Source: Biomphalaria glabrata (taxonomy: Eukaryota > Mollusca > Gastropoda > Planorbidae). From it: a stretch of DNA of 64,000 nucleotides. Under the pieces are notes generated by a model, which was given only the letters and a program-made list of their open reading frames with translations, had not been told where the DNA came from and ran no database searches. The position numbers were made by a program, and so were the translations under genes. Shown here piece by piece: positions 1-10,038 of this stretch; position 1 is the first letter of the stretch, and the number at the start of each line of letters is the position of its first letter. Where the stretch lies: positions 46,510,086 through 46,574,085 of the forward strand of contig NC_074715.1 of NCBI RefSeq assembly GCF_947242115.1, read 5' to 3'.

Positions 1-677
1 ATATGTCTGTATCATATGGCTGTCAATAAAAATCTCATGCATTTGGTTTTACAAGTATATAAGACCATCTTCTTTGGCCATCTCCCCCCCCCCACCCCTC
101 ACCCTCCAACAATTGAAAACTGTTATATTGATTTTTTTTTTGTATTATACTCTTTATTGTTGTTATCATTATTTACCAGTACATTCAATAACAAACCTCT
201 GACCTTTATGCTTTTTATGTTTCTCTTAAAGTTAAAATGTAATCAATTAACTTCATTATGTTAATGGAAAGGGTCACATCCAAACTAAGGGTCAACAAGC
301 CTGTGGGTCCCCATTCATTGTTTTGTATTTAATGTACAGCTGGGCATAGCAGGGAGGGGGGGAAGACAAATGTACTCTACGTCATAGAATGTGAACCTAA
401 ATTTACATCTGGAACTAAAGATTTCTGTGGTTGAGGTGTAGCACAAATTAAGGGATAGGCTTAAGACTGTGGGTCATTGAACTCAATTGTTATATCTCTC
501 TACAGTTTATATGCTCTTCCCTGTCATCTAATTGTGTGACTATCAAATTAAATTTTTAGTTGATAATGAACTTTAGCTTATTTCTATTCAAAGTTTAAAT
601 TCTTGATGGACTCCATTTGAAAACTGTTTCTTCTGTAGTGGTCTCACATTTTTAGGAAAAGATCTTTGACCTAAATC
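1..677. other. No gene recognised
   Basis: AT-rich sequence with short homopolymer runs. No splice-bounded coding exon or known repeat was recognised on either strand. The short open frame near the left end is low-complexity and hydrophobic, with no family resemblance. It could be 3' untranslated or intronic sequence of a gene to the left. Confidence 0.4.
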
Positions 678-833
678 AGACTATTACCTCAGAATCAGAA
701 ACCTGAGTCTAAAATTAGACTATTACTTCAGAATCAGAAACCAGAGTCTAAAATCAGACTATTACTTCAGAATCAGAAACCAGAGTCTAAAATCAGACTA
801 TTACTTCAGAATCAGAAACCTGAGTCTAAAATC
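678..833. repeat. Tandem repeat, 4 x 39 bp
   Basis: Four consecutive 39-bp units begin at 678, 717, 756 and 795. Each reads agactattacttcagaatc and then a second half ending in tctaaaatc. Units differ only at a few positions (acct/actt, ctgag/cagag, aaatt/aaatc), so the array is young or homogenised. It lies in non-coding AT-rich DNA. Confidence 0.9.
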
Positions 834-3440
834 AGTCTTACTGTTGAGTACTTGTTGTAGCCAACTGAATATTTATTTCTTGAAATTTATTTTTTTTCAA
901 ATGCTAGAATGTGATGAATATTCAGCATTTAATGATTTTTTTCATGATGAACTGGTTTAAACATTTTAATATTTATCACATCACAAAATTTAGGTGTGAC
1001 CAGGTTTTTTGTTCAATTTTGTTATCGCCAGTTTGTGATTAGTTGAAGATTGTTCCGTTAATAAATCAAAATGTATGGAGTCAAGTGGATTCTTTACAAA
1101 TGTTCTACTTTTCATTCACAGTCAGAATGTATTGTAGTGACTTTTTGTTTTTAATTTTTTTTTATAAAATTCATCGTATCTGTTAAATTTATGGCTTCAA
1201 TTTGAACTAGTTACTGTAATCTATACTCTAATAGTCCATCAGTCCTTAGTCTTCATTTATGGTAATGTTCGTTGATGATTTAGCTGATCTTGAAATCTGG
1301 CCATCCGTTTATTGTTTGTTTGTTTTTTTACATAAATATATGAACTTGAAAGTTCACCCTGACACACAAGTAAATGAAACCAAATGGATGTTGTCATTTT
1401 TTTTTTCAAATACATCTACCATAAGGGTGTGAGATTTCTAATGTGCGATTGTTGCGTTTTCAGCTTATATTTATTCTGGACATGCATCACCCCATTCGAT
1501 CGTTATATATGTGGTCTCAGCTATTTATAGACATCTTCATTTATTAACTTCTTACAAAATATTACTGTACAGTTCAACTTGAACTATGTGTATTCTAGTG
1601 TTGTACGAAACATCTCTAAAGGCCAGTCCACAGCCAGTCACTAAGATACACTTGTCAATTATCAGTAAACGAAACATTGAACTTTAGTATCTTCCACCCG
1701 TTACTTATAATAAAAAAAAAGTGATAAAAAAATTATTTAATCACAACTTTTAAAAAATAAGATTTTTATTTTTTATTCTTGGATCCTGAATACTATTTAA
1801 ACATTCTTAATTTAGGGTTAGGGTTTATTTAATTTACTTATGGCAGTATCCTTATGATTGGTAGACTTGGCCTAATGAGACTATTATTCTTGACATTGTC
1901 ATCCTATTAATGTTGCCAGTATTGGAAAAGTCAGTGACTAACTTTGTATGTAAAAACAAAAACATTACAAAAAAAAAAAAAAGACCAAGTTCAGTGTTTC
2001 ATTAATGAGCTCAAAAAGTTTTGAACCAATTAATTTCTCATTAATTTCTTCACCCAATGAACATGTGAGTGAGAGTGGACAGACTATTCTCAATAAAACA
2101 TTTTGACAGACATTTTTCTGTTTTGTCTTTTTCTGATTTCAATGTTTGTTGTCAGATATAAGTTTTTGTTGTTTTTGTTTTTAAAGTGAAATACTATTTA
2201 AGTTATAGACATTTCTCCTAGGTCATGACCTAGCTTCTTATGCCCTGACTGACCTCCCCTTAAGAAGAAGATCATAGCATAACATCTAAACCCCTAACAA
2301 TCATTTTGAAAATGTGAAGTACATACAACAATGAACTTAACTTCATGAAGATTATATGCTACTGAAGTATTTCAGTGCGTTATCTTTAAAGCTTTCTGTA
2401 GAAAAAAATTCAGACAACTGAAGGAATTCATTTTCTAAATATCATTTGAATGTTCCTGCAGAGTTGGAAATCCAGCCATGAATTTAAAGTAAAAAAAAAA
2501 AAAAGCTATTTCCTATTTATGACTTTTTTTTTTTTTTGAGTTGTTCCTGGATGCCTATCAAGCAGCAATGAAACCTCTGAGAAACTCTTAACAGTATCCT
2601 CTTAAAAATGCCCTTCCCAAAAGAATGTCCACATAAGTCATGTGAACCAAATTGCACTGAGCCTGCTAAAAACAAAACATGACAGAATGGGGACACTTCA
2701 TTACTATTGGTAGCATTATCTTTGGATGTCTTCTACCTTGGGGGAAGGAAATTCACCAGAACTATTTCAAAGTAGAAAAAATGTGTAAGGTATTTAAAAA
2801 TGAACCATACACATATGAAAAATAGAAAAACAAAATGTGTTGAGTCCAATACGTAATCTTATGTCAATTTGCTAAGTCCAATAATATCAGATCAAATATA
2901 GGAACTGAATTTAAATTTTGGAATTCTTGATCAATTTGCAGAACAGAGTATTAATTATTTTATGTCTTCAGAATGTAAAGCTTGTGAGTTTGAAGTTTAT
3001 CTCAATTATAAAACATTAATGTGTTCACCAGATTTAAATCTAAATCTGCATGGCTTTAGTCCTACATGTGGAATCTCTTGTACAATGCTACCGTACACAC
3101 TATAAGAAAGGTTGGCTTTAGGCCTAAAGTAGACTGAAGTTTACTTATTTTTGTTGATTTTGTACTTGATTAAAAAATGTTGAAATAGAACATATAATTT
3201 AAATCAACAAGAACTTCTAAAGGCATATAAGAGTGTTACTTTCTACGGTTATGAACAAGAAGAACATAAAATATACTTTAAAAAAAAAAACAAAGCTTAT
3301 ACGAAGTGTTGTTGTATCAACTAGTCCGGATCAGTCATGTAATTAATTTTGTAATAGATCTAGACCAACAACAATAAATCTGTGTGATTAGAAATATTTT
3401 TTACCAATTTACTCTATTTTATGCTTTTAGCTTTCTCGAT
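834..3440. other. No gene recognised
   Basis: About 2.6 kb of AT-rich DNA with many A and T homopolymers. No convincing exon, RNA gene or repeat family was recognised. A two-unit telomere-like ttagggttaggg lies near 1813-1826 and is too short to mean much. Confidence 0.4.
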
Positions 3441-3459
3441 ACGCTATGATCCTACCATT

Positions 3460-3626
3460 TATCTGGACCCGTTGGGAAAATTAGGGGGAGAAGAAAGACA
3501 GGGATATCAGGGCGAATTTTACCTTGATAGTTTTTTAAAAGCATTTATACAAAAAAAAAGGGGGAACGACCTGAAGTTGAACTTATGACTCAAGCCAACA
3601 TTCTAACCACTCTGCTAACAAGGTGC
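3460..3626 (-). repeat. Decayed tRNA-derived SINE, minus strand
   Basis: Read on the minus strand, the sequence from 3626 downward has a tRNA-like head: an A-box-like stretch (ttagcagagtggttag) followed about 30 nt later by a B-box-like agttcaacttc. This is the layout of a tRNA-derived SINE promoter. The tail is diverged and its left boundary is uncertain. Confidence 0.4.
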
Positions 3627-3949
3627 GTATGAAAAAAAACAATTTTTGGTTTCAAACTTACTTTAAAGCGGCTACCTATAGAGAAAACTAACTCAGCTTA
3701 TACCACCACCTCAGTCAAGTACAATATCTTTCCCTTGTTTGAGATACCAAACAAATAATCATTTACCAATAGTTAATTAACTAATTTGTTAATTTTTTAT
3801 ATTCTTTTTTGAGATTTTTTGTGCTGTCACGTAAAAGAAATAACTTCAAAATTTCTTTTTGATCCCAGATTGGGTGTCGTTGTAAGTACAAACTTTTTAC
3901 AAGACAGACAGATGAGTTGATATAAGATTTGTAGAAATATTACATGGAT

Positions 3950-4237
3950 TTAAAAAAAAAGAAGAAATTTATTGGACAATACCTTCCAGTTGTAAACACT
4001 CAAACAAAATACTAATATTGCTTACATTTTAACCAAAGCAACATATTTCTGTGTGGCTCTTGCTGTTAAGAGAAAGTTGTTGAATTTATGTTTATGCTAG
4101 TATGTAAACAAATCTTCTCATTTACATTTTACTAGATCTATGACTCTTTTTTTTCTTCTTCTTGGTCTGAAGACATTTTGTATTTCCAGACATTTGTTCA
4201 GCTTTTCTGTTTCATCATTCTTAGCATCTGCTAGTTT
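3950..4237 (-). other. Candidate 3'-terminal exon (minus strand), possibly of the CAP gene
   Basis: Reading leftward there is a strong acceptor (tttcccctcag) ending at 4238, with the exon starting at 4237. The last firm CAP exon (ending 10039) leaves one base, G. Joined here, that gives Glu-Thr-Ser-Arg-Cys and a TAA stop at 4223-4221, so the CAP protein would end with one extra cysteine. An AATAAA signal on the minus strand lies at 3973-3968, about 250 nt past the stop. A second open phase from the same acceptor encodes about 39 charged residues (starting KLADAKNDETEKL), so this could instead end another gene. The implied intron is 5.8 kb. Transcript evidence would decide. Confidence 0.4.
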
Positions 4238-4570
4238 CTGAGGGGAAAGAAAAGAAACACATATTTTATGCTTTTATTTCTTAAACATGTAACTTCATTG
4301 AATAAAATGTATAAGCAAACTTTATCAAAATATGCCCCAAAAATTGGTTAACATATTGCAGGTAATTAGTTCAAATTCGTTAGTATTTTTGTAAGGAATA
4401 AAACTAAACACAGAAGTTTTAAAGCCTTCTGATACTCTATGTGTGATTATTTGACAAGCAAACAAAAAATTGTCATTTGGTAGAAGGAAGAAATAAAATA
4501 GTTCAATCGTTGTTAGAAATTAATGTCAGTGAAATTTGTTCAAGTCCAAATAAGACATGCTCACACAACA

Positions 4571-5127
4571 AGTTGACGTCACACAACTTATAGACGTCAC
4601 ACTACACATTGACCTCATACTACAAATAGACGTCACACAACTAATAGACGACACACAACTAATAGACGTCACACTACACATCGACCTCATACTACAAATA
4701 GACGTCACACAACTAATAAACGTCACACAACTAATAGACGTCACACTACTAATAGACGCCACACAACTAATAGACGCCACACTACACATCGACCTCACAC
4801 TACAAATAGACGTCACACAACTAATAAACGGCACACAACCAATAGACGTCACACAACTAATAGACGTCACACTACAAATAGACGTCACACTACAAATAGA
4901 CGTCACACAACTAATAGACGTCACACAACTAATAGACGTCACACAACTAATAGACGCCACACAACATATTGACATCACACAACAAATATACATCACACTA
5001 CAAATATACATCACACTACAAATATACATCACACTACAAATATACATCACACTACAAATATACATCACACTACACATGGACATTACACTATATATATTGA
5101 CATCACACAACTAATAGACATCACACT
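4571..5127. repeat. 18-bp minisatellite, about 31 units
   Basis: Tandem 18-bp units of the form acaactaatagacgtcac. Variants are ctacaaatagacgtcac, ctacacatcgacctcac and, toward the right end, ctacaaatatacatcac. Because the period is a multiple of three, open frames run through it on both strands (six-residue periods such as VTQLID). These are by-products of the repeat, not genes. Most units carry GACGTC, the core of a cAMP-response-type palindrome. The array abuts a LINE 3' fragment on its right. Confidence 0.92.
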
Positions 5128-5235
5128 ACGGATCTCCAAAACAGGGCTCCACAGTCACATGAAAAGGTGTTTCACGAGATGAACCAAAGTCGTTCTACGA
5201 CTGAAGGAGGGCCTGTTAGAACCACGAAGAAAACA
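5128..5235 (+). mobile_element. LINE 3'-end fragment
   Basis: The sequence encodes an ending of the type GLHSHMKRC followed by a stop and a conserved tail (aaagtcgttctacgactgaagg). It closely resembles 53660-53730 (ALHSHMKKC, same tail). This is the C-terminal zinc-finger end of a mollusc LINE polyprotein. Only the last residues and start of the 3' UTR remain. Confidence 0.55.
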
Positions 5236-5615
5236 CCACAAGGCGTAACTTTGAAGTTATTGGTTAAAGACTAAGAAAGATTTTAAAATGAAAGCGTGAC
5301 ATAGGTTGCTTCGCCAGGACATTTTATGAAAAGGTTGACAGACGCTCCTATGCGGGACTGTCACGCCTTAAGTCTAGACGTCTGGTCACTTTACGTTGGT
5401 GGCACCACTGCTGACCTTTCGTTGTCTATATTCTTTACAATGATTGTCGACGTCAAGATTTCTTTACGCCACTAAGTAATGATAAGTACACTGAGATCTT
5501 GGTGGACCCAGGGACAATAAATCTCTATACCGATATGAGCTCAAACCTTTTTTTTTGGACATTTAACCCTATGTAACCTGGCCATTACGTACCCTTCCTG
5601 TGGTCTGTGGCATCT

Positions 5616-6530
5616 TTTTTACGTCTCGAAAGACGCTCTTTTCCCTTTGCAACTTCTTGTGTGACGAAAGAGGGCAATCCTTGATACACAGCTGCGGTCG
5701 CAGGTTGGACATATGTAATCACCTGGCGCCGTTGCATTTTCACCCTTCTGTCTGCTTGTGTTGTGTATGGCATCTGCAATCCGAGACCATTCCTTTATGC
5801 TCTTTCTCCATGTGGATCTATCCAGTGCTACTTTTTCCAAGCTGCTAGTATCGATTTTGAAGAGCTTCATGTCGCGTTTGCATACATCCGTATAACGTAA
5901 AAGTGGGCGACCAGCGGCTCTCCTGCCTTCTATTAGATCGCCATACAGAATGTCTTGTGGAAGTCGACTTACCGGCATTCTACGAACGTGGCCAAGCCAG
6001 CCTCGAAGGTGGAAGACATTCAGCTTTTTTTCCTGCCATGAGTAGGTTGACCATGTTTCACTTCCGTATAGCGAAGTGCTCAACACACAGGTCCGGTAGA
6101 CTAATTCTTTAGTATTGTTAGTCAGCAATATGTTGTCCCACATTCTTTTCTGCAACCGTGAAATGGTGCCCATTGCTTTAGCTATCCTGTTGTTAATGTC
6201 TTTATCCAGTAGAGCATTGTTGGATATGATGGAGCCAAGATAGCAAAAGTGATCAATAATTTCTAGTGGTTAGCCATTAATGTTTACTTCAGGTGCAGTA
6301 TTTGTGTTCTGAACTAGCATCTTAGTCTTGCTTTGGCAAGCAGCAGATAATTTGTCAACCAGGGACTTAAGCGGAAAATCAGAATCAGCCACATTAGCTG
6401 CATCATCAGCATACAGAAGTTCCCTGATAAGTATCTTCCTAACCTTGGTTTTTGCCCGCAGCCTTGATACATTATTAAATAGTTTTCCAGAGGATATTGT
6501 ATGGAGAAACACACTTCCTGTAGTAGTGTA
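5616..6530 (-). mobile_element. RTE-like LINE, 5'-truncated, with reverse transcriptase end and zinc finger
   Basis: Minus strand. At 6512-6270 the reading includes ELLYADDAANVAD, the reverse transcriptase YADD catalytic motif. From 6173 to 5619 a 184-residue open stretch contains LYGSETWSTYSWQEKKLNVF, WLGHVRRMP, GRPLLRYTDVCKRDM and a C-terminal finger CPTCDRSCVSRIALFRHTRSC-like, ending in a stop at 5619. Internal deletions are visible: the region between LNVFHLR and the following WLGHVRR is missing about 40 residues compared with intact relatives, and the segment after SAACQ is shortened. It is a dead 5'-truncated copy, separated from the neighbouring LINE at 7105-8050. Confidence 0.8.
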
Positions 6531-6734
6531 GCTAAAACGCGAGGAAATATACGATCGTCAAATAAAGGGAAGTAGCTCTGTTAATCCTTTTTGTCTATGT
6601 TTACAATCAATCAGTGTTAGAGTTAATGCTCTTCTTTTTAAATCTTAAATTACTCCCCACTTACTTTATATATATATAGATAGATCAGATAGGTCTTGAT
6701 TAGGATATAGGCCCTATTATCGTAATGAATTCAA

Positions 6735-7010
6735 ACCTCTGCTGCCTTGCAGCTATGTCCAAATATAAGAAAGGCTTCGGGAGTCAAGCCTGAGTGGGAT
6801 TCAGGAGTCGACGATCCTTAGGCTGTTGGCAGAACACAGTGCTTCACCCTGGCAGAACCAGCAACGTCGCTGACATCAAACTGTATCAGCACTTGCCGTT
6901 CCTTTGGACACATTAGCTACGTGGAGGGGAACATTGACATTGTTCCAAGCACATCTCATTGCCTTGAGAATGACAGTAAGTCGCTTCGCAACAGAAAGAA
7001 CACGCACGCA
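6735..7010. repeat. Probable repeat-derived segment, unidentified
   Basis: This 275-bp block is more GC-balanced than its surroundings and lies between two LINE copies. It has no clear protein resemblance on either strand. Its position and composition suggest LINE or SINE debris, but I cannot name a family. Confidence 0.25.
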
Positions 7011-7014
7011 CACA

Positions 7015-7103
7015 TACATATATATACACATATATAGCCTACATATATATAAATATACATGCATACACAAACACACACACACACACATATATATATATAT
7101 GGC
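7015..7103. repeat. CA/TA microsatellite
   Basis: Alternating acatatat, tatacaca and acacacac runs that form the 3' tail of the adjacent minus-strand LINE. Open frames through it (IYIYICVCV types) are spurious. Confidence 0.85.
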
Positions 7104-8050
7104 TCCTTCTGTCTCGGAAGACAATGGATGCGCCCAGGTGAGTCACTGGCTTTGGTTGAGATGGGGCAGAATCTGGAGTGACTGATCAAGCCAATTCTGG
7201 AGCGGCAGAGTTTGCCACAGTTCGTGCTTGTATATGCATCTGTGCTAGGGCTAGCTGACAGGGCAGATTTCTTTCTCTTAGCGGACGCAGCTTCGTTTCT
7301 TTCTCTCGGCGAAGTTCGTACCATCGCGTACAGTCTGTCTTCATACTGTCCAGTCTTGGGCTATCTCCTCTCACATACTTTGGTCGATGCCCATGGCTCT
7401 CATGTCTCGCTTGCAGACATCTCTGTAGGTTAGTCTTGGGCGGCCCTTGGGCCTGACTCTCTCTGCAAGCTCAGCGTATAGGATGTATTTAGGGATTCTT
7501 CCATCTGGCATGCGAGTGACATGACCGAGCCAGCGTAGTCTTCTCTGCTGAAGAAGAGCATAGATGCTGTGCATATTGGAGTCGCAGGCAGCGTAAGTGG
7601 GAGCCATTTAATCTGTGCTATTGACGCATGTAAGCCCAGCTCTCACTGCCATAAAGAAGTGTGCTCAGAACGCAGGTTCTTTGTTGCCATAGTCAATTTG
7701 GTATTTTCACACACGCTTGGAGAGTTTTGCCATTGCTCCAGAAGCCTTCCCTATTCTTTTTGTCAGCTCAGTGTCTAAATCTAGGTTGCTGGCTAATGTT
7801 GTTCCCAAATATGTGAATTCCTGCACCTCGGTAAATGTGTGATTTCCAATAAGTATCACTGGTATTTCTGCGACATCTTGTGCTAGGATTTCGGTTTTTG
7901 GAGAGGCTTATTGTAAGGCTAAACTCTAGACAAGCAGCTACCAGTGCATTCACAAGCCTCTGTAGTCCTTCTTGTGAATGAGATATTAGTGCGGCATCAT
8001 CGGTAAACAGCAGTTCCCTACTCAAGATACGCCGTCTCTTTGTTTAAGCT
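7104..8050 (-). mobile_element. RTE-like LINE, second diverged copy, minus strand
   Basis: Near 8025-7990 the minus strand reads RELLFTDDAALISHS, the reverse transcriptase x-x-DD motif region. Further on it reads LQQRRLRWLGHVTRMPDGR and KGRPRLTYRDVCKRDM, and a C-terminal finger NCGKLCRSRIGLISHSRFC. These parts lie in different frames, so the copy is frameshifted. It ends at the CA/TA microsatellite. Its family is related to but distinct from the 5616-6530 copy: the finger and the post-YADD sequence differ clearly. Confidence 0.75.
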
Positions 8051-8129
8051 TTAAGGCGTGCCAGGTTACATAGCTTTCCATCGGATCTACTGTGGATATA
8101 TACTCCATCTTCCAGGGATTTAACATATA

Positions 8130-8275
8130 TGAGCTGAGCTAGCCAGGAAAACCAATGACTTGGCAGAGTTTAGGTCATTGGTTAATATGCATGACTGAAT
8201 GCATGACGCGTAGGACGTAATCATCTTCTTTTTTTGAAGTAACGTTTGTATTAGCCTATATAAGATAAGATACAA
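8130..8275 (+). mobile_element. CR1-like LINE, 3' end
   Basis: Short 3' fragment of the family seen in longer form at 35030-35520 and 39650-40290. It has the C-terminal ELARKTSDLAEF-like region, the stop in the atgcatgac tract, the conserved gacgtaatcatcttctttt UTR and the terminal ataagataagata tail. Extreme 5' truncation is typical of LINE insertion. Confidence 0.75.
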
Positions 8276-8698
8276 CACATATATAAAACAACTTACAGGT
8301 ACACAATAATCTGTTGCTTAGCAGTAATGCGCATGACCAATGGTAGACAACTCGAAAATTTTATTCCTTTAAAATTTGTTTGTTTTATTTCCCTTGGAAC
8401 AAGAAACAGACTAAAAATAGTTTAGTGTTGAAGATTGGATTAGCTAATTATAAAGAGATCGAGTTTGGATCCTTAGAGAGACTAACTACTTTTAAAAAAA
8501 TTATATTATAAGTTTTGATTGTTTGATATCTCTCAGATATATCTTTCTAATATTCAGACTGATATGTCTCTAGTTCATTGCACTTGATGGTGATGAAAGA
8601 AAACATTAGCTGCTTCTTTCTCATCTTTTTTCAAGGGGCCGTTCTCCCATTTAATATTCACTAGTCGACCGGCGGCGCAGCATACGCCGCTATTTTTG

Positions 8699-8985
8699 CA
8701 GTGCCGGCCTAAGGTCACTGCAAACTATGCTACCGCAGTGGGCTTCACACTTTCATAGGACCCGCACTAATTCTAGGTGTATAAATCATTAAATAAATAA
8801 TTTTATTACTTATAAAAGATTTCCCGCGGCCTCCTGTCAATTTACCAGGAGCTCCTGGAAATCTCCTGAAATTGCAAAATATATGAAAAAGTCCTGGAAC
8901 TATCCCGAAAGTATTAGAAAATTCATACAAATCTCCTGAAATAGGCCTATATAGACAAATATTGTCATTTTGGGGTGTCATTCAG
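8699..8985. mobile_element. Possible non-autonomous hAT-type element
   Basis: Begins with cagtgccggcctaaggt, a terminus typical of small hAT-derived elements. It continues with internally repetitive aaatctcctgaaat motifs (near 8860, 8930). I did not find a matching right terminus or target duplication, so its extent is a guess. Confidence 0.35.
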
Positions 8986-8999
8986 TACGGAAAACGACA

Positions 9000-9540
9000 A
9001 TAATAATAATAATAATCTTTATTATCCGTAAGGAAATTTGTCTTACAATTTGTGCATTACACCAAACAAAAAACATTATAACTATAAGAAACCAAAGTGT
9101 ACATTCACACCAGACTCACTCATAATTTACATGTGACAAAGTTTATACTAGATTGTTCTTATTTAATGATTTGATTGCCAGGGGAACAAAAGAGTGTTTG
9201 TGTCTGTTTGTCTTTGCTATCGGTGTCGTGTATCTCTTTTGTGATGGTAAAATCACAAAATCCTGACACAAAGGGTGATTCTTTATTTTGAGGATCTTGT
9301 TAGCTTTTTTATAGATGTTTGTCTCAAACAACTGCCCAAATTGGGTTTGTTTTTTGCCAATGATTTTGCCAGCAGCATTTAGGATTCTATTAAGTTTATT
9401 TTTATTTTTAATGCTCAGATTGCCATACCAGGCAGTGATATTGAAACTTAAAATATTGCAGATGTGAGCGTGATAAAACATAGCCAAGGCCTTTTCGCTA
9501 ACATTAAACGAGGACAGTTTTCTTAGTAGTCGTAATCTTT
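9000..9540 (-). mobile_element. L2-like LINE, 3' part, minus strand
   Basis: An open stretch from 9487 to 9143 on the minus strand encodes a LINE reverse transcriptase C-terminal region with SFNITAWYGNLSIKNKNKLN, AAGKIIGKKQ, HPLCQDFVILPSQKRY and SFVPLAIKSLN, matching the L2/Rex-type pattern. The 3' end has an AATAAAG-type signal and a short ATT-repeat tail near 9000-9020. The copy is 5'-truncated; its last 115 codons are still open, suggesting moderate age. Confidence 0.75.
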
Positions 9541-9607
9541 GCTGCCCTTTTTTGCTGATATAATCAGTATTTGCAGTAAAATGTGCTTCTTAGAAATAGT
9601 TTATAAT

Positions 9608-9800
9608 TAGATCGGATGGCTGCCTGGTCGTGTGGTTTGCGCGCTGGACTGTCGTTCGGACTTATCGATGGTCCCGGGTTCAAACCATGCTGCTCCCATC
9701 CCACGTCGTCCTGCGGGAGGTTTGGACTAAGAAGTAAACTATCTTCGACTACGATGGAACATCCGAAACATGTCAAACAAAACAGTTTACAACGATCATT
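9608..9800 (+). repeat. tRNA-derived SINE
   Basis: Head ggatggctgcctggtcgtgt, then gcgcgctggactgtcgttcg and a B-box-like cccgggttcaaacc, followed by a conserved body (gtcgtcctgcgggaggtttg). A second copy at 14837-15005 shares head and body. It lies in a CAP-gene intron if the terminal exon at 4237 is real. Confidence 0.7.
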
Positions 9801-10038
9801 AGGTCGGATACAGAAGTGGATAAGAATAGACCTAATTAATCTTTAATTTTTCAACATAAAACATAACCTAATGGTATTTTACCTTATTCCTCAAATTTAT
9901 CCATTTATTTCATTCAAACTTTCTTTAAATTGCTTGACATATGTCATATGAAAACAAAAAACTCAAAACATTTGTATTCTCTAGTTCTTTTACATTTATC
10001 ATTTCCCTTTGACATCTACAAGCCTCTAATTGACTTAC

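Noticed and set aside
1811-1828. Telomere repeat ttaggg
   Set aside because: Only two units within AT-rich DNA; chance or trivial.
4526-5114. Long open frames on both strands with six-residue repeats
   Set aside because: They follow from the 18-bp minisatellite period, run on both strands at once, and lack splice or start context.
6876-7185. Open frames rich in IYIYICVCV or TYIYIHIYS
   Set aside because: Translations of a CA/TA microsatellite.
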